DNA of 64,000 nt from Boswellia sacra (taxonomy: Eukaryota; Streptophyta; Magnoliopsida; Sapindales; Burseraceae). Shown here one piece after another: positions 34,801 to 45,871 of the stretch. The notes under the pieces are model-generated. The model was not told the origin of the DNA. It made no database searches and was given only the letters and a program-made list of their open reading frames with translations. A program made the translations under genes and the position numbers. Position 1 is the first letter of the stretch. Each line of letters starts with the position of its first letter. The DNA lies in NCBI GenBank assembly GCA_013180625.2, contig SNVD02015047.1:496001-560000 (forward strand). The letters are read 5' to 3'.

Positions 34801-36572
34801 ATTTTTTTATAAATAGATAATTAAAGGTTTTGCTAACGGCAATATACATGTAACAAAGATATTTACAAATAAAAAAATTTTAAATACGTCAATATAATAT
34901 ACAAATCATACTATTTATTCATGCAAAAGATACATGTTATAAGAGATTATACTTAACCTCAACATCAATATACGTTTCCATATCTTCCTCCATCATCATA
35001 TTCCAAGTATCAATTGAATCCAAATGATCCAAATATTTCTTTTAGGTATCGCTACTATCAATTGAATCCAAATGATCCAAATATTTCTTTAGGTATCGAA
35101 ACAACTTCACAATAATTGGTTATTCCCGAGCCTCACAAAGACCATACAAAGTCAAGTTGTTAAACTTCTCATATAAAATATCAATACATGGAAAATATCA
35201 TATCTAACCTGCAATAGTCTACCACTATGCAAAATCTTTAACTCCATCTTCAATTTTCCATCATTCCAAACTAGAAAGGTACCCAAACTCTTGATTTTTT
35301 TTAAAAATAATCCACACATCAAAATCCCCTCAAATTTTACAATACTATTCCAAACATACATAGGATGTTCCAAAATTTTTCCCGTGACATTTTAATACCA
35401 AAAACATTTTCAAACAAATTTGTACTTGTTTTATAGAAATTCTGCCAAACATTATTTGGCAGTGAGTTATTCCTATGGCGAGAATTTTACAAATCTTTTA
35501 TAATGATCAAAATGCTACAACAACTCGCAGGATAAACCCATACATATAGAGGATTCAAAATATAAAATTTCGTAATTTTTTAGCATCAATTGGACAAGTA
35601 AATAAATTTATGAAATCGTGTTGGCTAGCTTAACTGTTTAACTTTCAGTTTGACAATACCGTTTCGAAAATTCACTAAAAATAAAAATGTTAATCATTTT
35701 TATTGAAATAAAATCCACATATATAAAACTCAAAGATCTATGATGAGTCCAAAACATAAAGCAAGTATTTACAAAAATTCATAGAACAGTCCACTGTCCT
35801 CACATTCCTATATAAACCAACTTAATAGGATCATCATTTTACTTTATATAATAATACTTATCAACAATTATCAGTCATCAAACAATTAATATAAGAGATC
35901 GATGCAGATGTCGTAACACGTAATTGTTAAAATAAACTTCCACATTATCCTTATTAATGAATGAATACTATTACCTTGTTGAAGACAATCTTTACTAGAA
36001 TTTCACTTTGATCCAAACTCTTCTCCAAGTTCCCATCCATTTGCTTTGACGTTGAATCTCCTACTTTTCCCCTAGGTTTTCACCTTCACGTTAACAGGTT
36101 GAAAACATCAAGGTAATTAAACGGGAAGATACGTTATTTTGAGTTAATTTTCACTCATTTATGCAACAACTTCTTAAAATACAATAAAATAAGTAATACC
36201 ATAAATCTTCCCAATTAATCAAAATTCACGACTTGATTTTCTCTCCTTTAATGAACGTATAAATAATGCTTGTTATAAATCAATTCCATCTCTAAATACC
36301 TTAAATTACCATTGATATGTCAATTCTCAAATAAGTAACTGAATCTTCTCTCCGTATAAAATGAATGACAACTCTAATGAATTGTACTCATAAATTGTGT
36401 TCCTAAAGCAATAGAATTTTCATTCATATTTTAATCCACCCAAATTTCGGGGGTTATATTGATTAAATATCTCCAGAAATCCAAGTCCTTCTTAGATTAC
36501 GTTAGGCTTTCCATTATTTAAGATATCCAAATTAGCCACAGAATATTTGCAGAAGGAATATAACCATCAGCT
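31847..36572. other. 3' region of ADA1-like gene and intergenic stretch
   Basis: About 4.7 kb without a supported CDS. The first part (to perhaps 34300) looks like transcribed, intron-like sequence and may be the 3' UTR or a downstream non-coding transcript. A 27-bp direct repeat, aagagaaaacccatgtttgg plus tgccctg, occurs at about 32111 and 33513. A tandem duplication is at 35009-35098. A minus-strand open stretch around 34950-35370 looks partly coding (a YLDHLDSID segment doubled by that duplication) but has stops and no recognisable family. Confidence 0.4.
35009..35098. repeat. Tandem duplication, 48-bp spacing, two copies
   Basis: Copies at 35009-35051 and 35057-35098 share 'atcaattgaatccaaatgat' and run on to 'aggtatcg'. 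They differ by one T in a T run. Confidence 0.92.
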
Positions 36573-38440
36573 ATGATGATGGAGAGCCCCCACTCTGAAC
36601 TGGAAACTGGCATTATTATTCAACCAAACTACAAGCTTCTGCGCGTATCAACCTGCAAGGACCGACTCAGCGCATTACCTGATTCAATCATCGAACATAT
36701 CTTGTCTTTTTTACCTATTCAAGATGCGTTCAAAACCACCTTTTTGTCCAAAAGATGGCATTCTCTTTGCACCCGGGTTCCTGTCCTCCGCCTTTCCAAT
36801 TCCTCGGATCAACAAAAAATCATCCGGAAATTTGTCAGGTTTGTCCATAAAGCCCTAGAAAATTATCCTGGAAATAAAGTCGGGAAACTAGACATTAGCT
36901 TTCATTATTCAAATTCATTCAGTTCAGATGTAGATGATTGGATCCGTTTCTCCATTGATCGAAAAGTTGAGGAACTCTGTGTAGATTTTCAACAACATCA
37001 CTTTATATTTGAGAATTCAGATTTCCGTGAGTCACATCCATACCTATTGTCTCAATCTATCTACTCGAATTCGTCGTTACAAATACTGAAAACCAATTGC
37101 TGTAATTTTAAGCTCAGTAAGAGTGGCTTTGTTTCTTGGACTTCACTCAAAGTATTATCCATCACCAGTGCGACATTAGATAATGTTACCATTAAAAGAA
37201 TTCTATTGGGTAGCCCCAATCTTGAGTATTTGAGTTTAAGTGGTTTCCAGGGAGTGGACAATATTGCTGTTGCTTCTTCAAATTTCAATTTGAAAGCATT
37301 AGTGATAAATAGTTGGGGACGATCTATATCAACCATGCAGATTTCTGGGCCTAATATTCATTACTTGTGTCTCTCAGGAGTCACTGAAAACAAGGTGATT
37401 GAGTTGAGTAATCTGTCATCTCTAGTGGAATTAGAACTTGGTTTATCGTCTCCTTATTCACCGTATCACTACCTTGAGGACACTTTGGTTCTACACCAAC
37501 TTCGAAGATTACTTTCAAAACTTCATTATGTTGAGAAACTTACTATAATGGTTATGTTTCGTGGGGTAATTTTTCTTTCTAATATTTTTACGTAAATTAT
37601 GATATTAATAATCTTGCTGAGAATTAGATGCTTCATGAACACAGTTGCTTCTTTTGGTTTTGTTCAGGTTATATCAACATGGAAGCCTTGTCCATTGAAG
37701 TGTAAAATTCTAATAGTAGAGACAAGGATTTACGAATGGGACTTTCGTAGGATTGTAAAGCTGCTGCAAAATTCACCTCATCTTGAGAAATTAACAATAA
37801 ACCTAAAGACCTGGAGCCTGTATGAGGTAAGTCTCTGCTAAACCTTCTTGTTTCATTATTTTTAGGTGCTTGAGTACACTTCGAAACTTAAATTGTAGCT
37901 ATGTGCACCCTCCCAACATGCTTTGAAATCAAGGGGGAAAATTTAGTTACCGAAATATAACCACCAAAATTTCCAGTCAAAAGGATATTTAAAGATTATG
38001 CTCGATTAACAAAGAAGTTATGTTCTTTTAATCATGATGGAGCCCTGCCCTTTGTTCATTGATGTGTATCCATTATATCCTAAATTTAGATATAATTTAC
38101 AATCTAACGCATTAATTTTTTTATTAATTTGCAGTTTGACGATGAAACGAAGTACTGGGAATCAATGAAGACAGATATCAAGTGTGATCACCTTAAAATT
38201 GTGACGATCACTGGATTTGAACCAATAAGTTGGTGTGTAAGAACTCGTCTAAAGTTCTTTACTTTATTGGTGGAGTTTCTGCTTAAGAATGCAGCATTCT
38301 TAGAAAAGATGGTTATTTATGTAGAATCCAAGGAAACACCCAAGAAAGTGCCTGATTTATCTGCTGTGGATAGATTGATCACCAGTTTTCCAAGAGCCTC
38401 TACAAATGTTGTGGTTGAATTCAAGACTTTCGTCAATTAG
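36573..38440 (+). CDS. F-box/LRR protein with C-terminal FBD domain
   Basis: Three exons: 36573-37565, 37668-37826 and 38135-38440, 485 residues, phase-0 junctions with GT-AG sites. The F-box is near residues 30-70 (DRLSALPDSIIEHILSFLP, then TTFLSKRWHSL). Leucine-rich segments follow (residues 150-300: SLKVLSITSA, SPNLEYLSLSGF, LSSLVELELG). The last exon is FBD-like (DHLKIVTITGF, EFLLKNAAFLEKMVIYVES). F-box proteins join SKP1-cullin ubiquitin ligases and choose the substrate; the substrate cannot be predicted. The upstream ATG of three consecutive ones was used as the start. No coding defect is seen. Directly downstream, at 38475, a 10-kb Gypsy element begins, so the 3' UTR is disrupted after about 34 bases. 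Confidence 0.9.
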
Positions 38441-38474
38441 TTTCAAATTTCTTAAGCTACTTTATGAATTTCTG

Positions 38475-41073
38475 TGTCACAACCCATACTGAACATACAG
38501 AAAGTAACATTTTATGCAGTCATTTAAATGTGAACTCTAATATTTCTTTCAAAAATTAATATAAGCATATCCCAAATAAAGTTCCTAATGACAACCACTG
38601 CATTTATGTACATTCAAAAAATCAAAAGAAGTTCTACAGTATGGTTATGCTAATATAGAGCAGCGGTCTATGGTTGCCAAGGGAACTCTGTCAGCAATGC
38701 CAAAAATCCTCCATCCTTAGCTCAATCTACTGATCACCTGAGGCACACAACAACTTTCATGAGTAAAACTCAGTAAGTAAGCTAAGTGAATATACTGCAA
38801 TAAACAATAACAATAGAATTCAATCCACAATATGAAACTATCCATTTGTAACTACACAAGCATTATCTAAATTGTTAAAGAAGAAATGCTCCGAGTTCAC
38901 TTCAGTTACATTTGCGCTCCCGCGCCAATTTTCTTTCTAGACCTCTATAGGTCGATTCAACCTCACATAAGTGAGTTCACATTTATCTACTCATCGCTTT
39001 TTCATGTACAATCACAATCACATAATGAGGAAGCTTCCACAGTATCAGTTACAGTCACCTAGGGAAAAAGACTCTCTAATCAAGGTAAGACTTTTCCTTT
39101 CACAGTCAGTTCCCATATAATAGCTTAAGGCTAGTCTGACAATCCGAGTGATACCGGGCCCATGCTACCGAATCTCGTATAGAGAAACACATGGTCTAGA
39201 CCTCCCCTCAGGCCATGGGAGTACGGAATGCTCAAGGCTAGTCTGACAATCCGGGTGATACCGGGCCCATCTACCGAATCTCTCTAGAGAAACACATGGT
39301 CCAGACCTCCTCTCAAGCCATAGAAAGTACAGAACAGTACAAATACATTTAGATGCCTACACTTGAAATAGCTTGAGGCTAGTCTGACAATCCAGGTGAT
39401 ACCGGGCCCATGCTACCGAATCCCATGTAGGGAAACACATGGTCCAGACCTCCCCTCAAGCTATGAGAGCTAAACTTCCTAGGTTTTTGGCATGCCAATC
39501 ACATTTCATCATTCACAATCAGTCACATAAAAGAAGCTCTATATCAGGCTTCCCAAAACAATCACAACATCTCACATTCAAGCATCAAGTTGATAGCATT
39601 TAATAGTGTCACAATCCACAAAATTACATACATACAGTACACAATTTATTATGGCCTCAAAATAGTTAGCTTACTTACCTTGTACAGCTGCTTTTCGATG
39701 CTTGTGATTGACCTAAAAATAAAACAAAAATCTCTTTTTAGATCACCATACACTTGTAAAACATTTCCCCTTTTTGGCTCTATTTCTATACTTACTTTGA
39801 CAAACAATTTACAACAACACTTGTCTACTTTCAAAATTCACACAATTTGGTAGACATCTTTTACACACATACCTCATGTCTCTTAAAATTTTTAGAGCAA
39901 ATTGAGGTCATTAGATCACTCAAAATAATCATATTCGTTACCTCAAAAATTCTGTCACTGCATTCACTTCACTGAGCACTATTAACTTAAAAATTTGTAG
40001 GAAATTCAATCCTATTCAAATGGCTACAAAAATTTACAGGCTGGTATATAACATATATATATACCTCCATACCAAAAATCAGGGCTTTTCAAGATGCGTA
40101 ATCCATTCAAATCCATTTATTTCTAACTGCCCTGTTTTGGAAACTAAACATTCCAGTTTTAGCAAGCCAACTTTAAAAATCTATAACAATTCACACAGAG
40201 CTTTAATCTGAGTGAAAATTTACACTTTCATATATGACACATAAAACGACTTTCATACCAAAAATCAGGTCATTCTATGAAGATTTGGATCTTCAACTAA
40301 AGTCGTCTTCCCCTCTTCTGTTCTAAGACAGGAGAAATGTACAATACCATACCAGAAATTCAAAAATTCACTACAAATCACCTACTTCGAATTTTTGAGT
40401 GAATCAAATTGCTACACACTCCTGGACATGTCTATTTTCATCCATAAAAATTTCAGAACAAGAAAATGTCCCCCTGATTTTTGGTAATTTTCGGAACATG
40501 CACTGCTCAGTGTAACAAAATTTCTAGGATTTGAACTAAACTCTCAATTCTAGCTTATATCTTCATCCTTTTGCTTAGATACATTCAAAACTCATTCAAA
40601 TTCATGTTTCCACACAAATTTCCAGCAGTACAAACAACAATTCACATACTCACATCATAACCTAATAGAATTCTTGCAAAAACACACACTAAGTCAAGAA
40701 TTCTAAGGAAAAAGATGAGTTCTTACCCCTTGCCTTTCTTCCTTCTCCTCCCCTTCCTTGTGTTCTTGATGAATTTTTGTGTAGAAAGCTTAGAGAGAAC
40801 TATAAGAGCTGAAACCGTTAACTTAAGGGCAAGATGGAAGAAATTCTAGAATTCTTCGCATTTTTATATAAAAATATTGGGTCAAAATTTTATTTAGTCC
40901 ATCTCTTCTCCTTTATGACTATTAAATCCAATATTCATTTCATTAAGCCCCTCATTCTTTCATTTATTACATTACAATTCAAATACATTCCATATACATT
41001 AATACATATATTACACATGTAACCATAACACATGTTATAATATACATTACAAAAAAAAAAAAAGGATATTACA
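38475..41073 (-). repeat. 3' LTR of the Tekay-like element
   Basis: 2599 bp partner of 45872-48450. It contains the same internal triplicate (39126-39475) and an A run of variable length near its 5' (minus) end. Confidence 0.94.
39126..39475. repeat. Triplicated block inside the Tekay LTR (left copy)
   Basis: A roughly 100-bp unit starting 'aaggctagtctgacaat' and holding 'gataccgggcccatgctacc' and 'gaaacacatggtccagacct' occurs from 39126, 39232 and 39372. The right LTR has the same three at about 46521, 46627 and 46771, so the triplication predates the insertion. Confidence 0.9.
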
Positions 41074-41088
41074 ACTCTCCCCCCTTAA
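41074..41088 (-). other. Polypurine tract of the Tekay-like element
   Basis: On minus, TTAAGGGGGGAGAGT directly precedes the 3' LTR start. Confidence 0.8.
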
Positions 41089-41117
41089 AAGAATTTTGTC
41101 CCCGAAATTCAGTACCA

Positions 41118-44100
41118 TCATTCGAACAGAGAGGGGTATTTGGTACGCATTTCCTCCTCTAATTCCCAAGTTGCTTCCTCTATGGAGTGTTTTTCCCATA
41201 GTACTTTCACCAATGGTATGCTCCTCTTCCGAAGTTCATGTTCTTTGCGATCTATGATTCGAACCAGTCTCTCTTCATATGTAAGATCGGTTCTCAACTC
41301 TGGAAGTTCGGAACTCAGCACATGAGATGGATCAGAAACATACTTCTTTAACATGGAGACATGAAAGACATCATGCACTCCAAACAATGAAGGTGGTAAG
41401 GCAAGTTTATATGCTGCCTCTCCAATCCTTTCCAGAATCTCATAAGGGCCAATATACCTTGGACTCAATTTCCCTTTCCTTCCAAATCGCATCACTCCCT
41501 TCATAGGAGCAACTTTAAGGAACACTTTATCTCCTGCTGTAAATTCTAACTTCTTTTTTCTCTGATCAGCATAACTCTTCTGTCTACTCTGTGCTGCATT
41601 CATTCTATCCTTCACTTTTCGGATGATATCACTTGTTTGCTGTACAATTTCGGGCCCAAGTATCTTTCTTTCGCCAACCTCATCCCAATGGATGGGTGAT
41701 CTACACTTTCTCCCATACAAGGCTTCATAAGGGGCCATTCCAATTATGGATTGATAGCTATTGTTATATGCAAATTCAACTAAAGTCAAGTGCTTGTCCC
41801 AGCTATCCTTGAAGTCCAACACACAGGCTCTAAGCATATCTTCCAGAATCTGGATGGTCCTTTCTGACTGACCATCTGTTTGAGGATGAAAAGCCGTGCT
41901 GAACTTTAGTTTAGTGCCCAAAGCCTTATGTAAACTTTTCCAAAATTGGGAGGTAAATCTTGGGTCCCGATCTGAAACAATAGATACCGGTACTCCATGT
42001 AGTCTCACAATCTCATCTACATAGAGCTGGGCATATTTGTCCATGGTGAAGGTAGTGCGCACAGAAAGAAAATGCGCTGATTTCGTTAACCGGTCCACAA
42101 TCACCCAAATTGCATCACATCCATTCCTAGTCCTCGGTAGACCCACAACAAAATCCATAGTGATGTGTTCCCATTTCCATTCTGGTATTGATAGTGGATT
42201 AAGTAATCCCGATGGCCTTTGATGTTCAGCTTTAATTTGTTGACAAACTAAGCATTGTTCAACAAATTGAGCTATTTCCTTCTTCATACCAACCCACCAG
42301 TAGTTATTCCGGAGATCCTTATACATTTTTGTACAGCCAGGATGCACCGAATAAGGAGAACTATGTGCTTCATTCAATATTTCCCGTTTCAACTCTATTA
42401 CATTAGGCACACACAGTCTTCCTTCGAAGTATAGTACCCCGTCGGAGGAGATAACAAAACCTGGCCTCTTTCCCAATAGAACTTCTTCCCTCACCTTATT
42501 CAAAAACGCATCTTCACATTGACTCTTCTTGATCTTCTCAATAATGGTGGGTTGCATTCAATGAAGCCAAGTGTAACCATTTATTTGGATGAACAATCTC
42601 AATAGCAAGTTTCTCCAGATCTTGCATTATTAACCGTTGTGTGGTAATTAAAGCAACCATATGTCTAGAAGACTTTCTACTCAAGGCATCCGCCACCACA
42701 TTCGCTTTTCGAGGATGAAAATTAATGACACAATCATAATCCTTGACCAACTCGAGCCATCGCCTTTGCCTCATATTTAATTCCTTCTGAGTGAAGAGAT
42801 ACTTAAGGCTCTTGTGGTCAGTATAGATCTCACATCTTGCTCCGTATAAGTAATGCCCTCAAATCTTCAATGCAAACACCACTGCTGCCAGTTCTAGATC
42901 ATGGGTAGGGTAATTCTTCTCATAGTCCTTCAATTGTCGAGATGCATAGGCTATAACCTTGCCATTTTGCATCAAAACACACCCCAACCCGTTCTTAGAA
43001 GCATCACTGTATATCACAAATCCTTCTGAACCAGAAGGAATGGTTAGTACTGGAGCTGTCACTAATCGATTCTTGAGTTCCTGGAAACTCTTCTCACAGT
43101 CTTCTGACCATACAAAAGCTACATTCTTCCTAGTCAATTGTGTTAAGGGCGAGGCTATCTTGGAAAAGCCTTCAACAAATTTTCTATAGTATCCAGCCAA
43201 TCCCAGAAAGCTACGCACTTCAGTTACATTAGTCGGTCTCGGCCACTTCACAATAGCTTCCACTTTGTTTGGGTCTACTGAGATCCCATCACCTGAAACA
43301 ATGTGACCTAAGAAGGAAATCTGATTGAGCCAAAACTCACATTTCTTGAACTTGGCATATAGTTTCTTCTCTCTTAATAACTGCAATACCCTTCTCAGAT
43401 GCTCTTCGTGTTCTTCAGAATTCTTAGAATACATCAAGATATCATCAATGAACACAATGACGAATTTATCCAAGAATTCCTTGAAAACACGGTTCATAAG
43501 ATCCATAAAAGCAGCTGGAGCATTCGTGAGTCTGAAAGGCATCACCAAGAATTCATAGTGCCCATACCTCGTTCGAAAGGCAGTCTTGAAAATGTCTTCC
43601 TTTCTAATCTTTAGCTGATGGTATCCAGGTCGAAGATCAATCTTAGAAAACACACTTGCCCTATGCAACTGATCGAGTAGATCATCAATCTTTGGAAGTG
43701 GATACTTGTTTTTTATAGTCACCCGATTCAACTCACGATAATCAATGCACAATCTCATTGTCCCATCCTTTTTCTTCACAAACAGAACTGGTGCTCCCCA
43801 ATGAGAGACACTAGGACGGATGAAACCCTTATCCAGTAACTCCTGTAACTGCTCCTTCAGTTCTTTAAGTTCCGTTGGTGACATCCGATATGAAACTTTG
43901 GATATAGGAGTGGTTCCTGGTAAAAGATCGATAGTGAACTCAATTTCTCGATCGGGAGGGAGTCCGGGTAAGTCTTCTGGAAATACATATGTAAATTCAT
44001 TTACCATTGGAATGTTCTGAATACTCTTTCCTTCCTCCGGTGTTTCCATAACACAAGCTAAGAAACCCATACATCCCTTCCGAAGGAACTTTTGAGCTTT

Positions 44101-44226
44101 CAAGGCTGAAACAATCTGTGGCAATGAGACTATATCCGCCCCAACAAAGCCGCACTCCAATCCGAGTAGAGAATGAAATACCACTTTTTTCTCAAAACAC
44201 TTGACATCTGCATGATATTTAGACAG
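41118..44226 (-). pseudogene. Gypsy pol: RT, RNase H, integrase, chromodomain-like end
   Basis: Continues the gag frame. RT shows [36 protein letters not shown] and the catalytic FIDDILMYS box. RNase H shows [15 protein letters not shown] and ALSRK at its end. A TGA (42861-42859) replaces Trp in the RNase H segment ALKIW, and a frameshift near 42560 separates RNase H from integrase. Integrase has an HHCC-type finger (HPGCTKMYKDLR...CLVCQQIK), the catalytic core (MDFVVGLPRT, SDRDPRFTSQFW, AFHPQTDGQSERT) and a GPY/F module (PRYIGPYEI). The last 55 residues (RKRSIPLVKVLWEKHSIEEA) resemble a chromodomain, which in this group directs insertion into heterochromatin. Everything after the frameshift is open to 41118. 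Confidence 0.92.
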
Positions 44227-45636
44227 CTAATCCATACCCAGAATCACATCAAAATCCCACATCTCTAAGATGATTAGATTGGCCTCTAACTCTTGGCTGT
44301 CTATTTTGATCGGGCAGGATTTAAACTCTTCTCTAGCACACAATGCTGTCCTTGAAGGAGTAGAGACACACATCTCAACCTCCATAATTGAAGGCTTTAC
44401 CTCCACTTTATGAACAAAAGTACGAGACATAAAGGAATGAGTGGCACCCGAATCAAACAATACATTAGCATTGTGACCAAGAACAGAGATAATACCAGAA
44501 ACAACTGATGGAGCCTCCTGTGCTTCGGCTATGGTGAGGGCATAGACTCTTCCCTGAGCTCGTGGTTCTCTACCCGGTGCATTCTGAACTCTACCATGAG
44601 CAATTGGAGTTTGACTGGCTTCAGGACATGAAGCAACAAAGTGTCCGATTTTTCCACATCGGAAGCACGCTCCAGTCTTGAAATGACACATTCCTTTATG
44701 TGGTCTGTGGCATGTGTCACATACAGGAAATTCTTTCCTACCCGAATTCTGCTTCTTCTTTCCCTTGCCTTTCTCAAACCATTTGCTATTGTTCCTCCAT
44801 GGCTTCCTTGGTTGAAGATCAGAACCCTCTTCTTTAGACTTGCCAGCTTCAGTCATTTCTTTATCTCTGGCCAATATTTGAGCCTTCCTCAGTACTGCAC
44901 TGTAGCTTTTCAATTCTAGAACTGCCACGTGCCTCCGAATTTCTGGTTTCAAGCCTCTCTCAAAGAACTTGGCTTTCTCTTCTTCTGTACTGATGAGGTG
45001 TGGAGCAAATCTGGAGAGAGCCTCGAACTTCCTTTCATATTCTGTGAGGGATATAGACCCTTGAGTTAACTGTAAAAACTCAGCAATCTTCTCATTCTTC
45101 AATGACTGAGGGAAATACTTGTCATAAAACAACTCTTTAAACTGAGCCCAAGTAAGCACTCCATCTTCTCTAGTGTGAGCTCTCTTGGTCATTTTCCACC
45201 AGTAACTTGCACTATCGTCTAGCATAAAAGTAGCACATGTGAGCCGTTGTGTATCAGTACACCCCATAAGCTCGAATATTTTCTCTATTTTACGAACCCA
45301 TTCTTCTGCAGCTAATGGGTCTGTTGAGCCTGTAAAGGATGGAGGGTTGAGTCTTCTAAACTGTTTCACAACTTGTATATTTTTAGAAGTGGTGGTGGAA
45401 CTAGGTTGTGCAGCCTCTCATCTCGCATCTGTCAGAATCTGCACCAACTCTTGGACTGTAGTGTCCTGAGCCCGTGAGCTGCTACTAGTCCCAGCATGCC
45501 TCTTCAGTCTTCTATTTCTGACCAAAGCAGGTTCATCCAGCTCTGAAGTTCATCTCACTCTGGATGTGGAGCTAACCCTCCTCATTTCCTCCACAGTGGG
45601 GTTATCGGCTCTTCTGTGTCGTCCCGGTTGAGACAT
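44227..45636 (-). pseudogene. Gypsy gag and protease region
   Basis: The frame begins at the ATG at 45636 (MSQPGRHRRAD) and runs in one register into pol. Stops at 45552-45550 and 45420-45418 (both TGA where CGA is likely ancestral) break the N-terminal part. The retrotransposon gag domain follows (EEWVRKIEKIFELMGC, YWWKMTKRA, FYDKYFPQSLKNEK, EYERKFEALSRFAP). The zinc knuckle is CFRCGKIGHFVASC, and the aspartic protease motif is VLFDSGATHSF. The stretch ends at a TAG (44229-44227) inside the protease motif GMDWLSKYHA, where TGG has become TAG. The product would form particles and mature itself. Confidence 0.9.
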
Positions 45637-45855
45637 AACTATCAATTCTGATCATCAGAACAGAATGAGGCACCATATAAATAATGATAATACTACTAAT
45701 AATAATAATTAGCACTCCTCATCATAAACAACAATTTCAGAGATTTCAATATGGAAATCAAACAATTATCAATCTTACTTACTAAGGAGGATTTGGCATG
45801 GACTTGGTTCCCTTGACCGCTTGCAATAAAAGTGTCTACAGAATCTTAAACCTAT

Positions 45856-45867
45856 GCTCTGATACCA
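45856..45867 (-). other. Primer binding site (initiator tRNA-Met) of the Tekay-like element
   Basis: On minus, TGGTATCAGAGC lies four bases inside the 5' LTR. Confidence 0.92.
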
Positions 45868-45871
45868 CTAC

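Noticed and set aside
35152..35373. 73-codon minus-strand frame
   Set aside because: Some protein-like text, but stops follow within the same frame and no family or splice structure could be supported.
39126..39475. Regular repeats considered as a CRISPR-like array
   Set aside because: Units are about 100 bp and diverged, lie within retrotransposon LTRs and are present in both LTRs; this is plant DNA.
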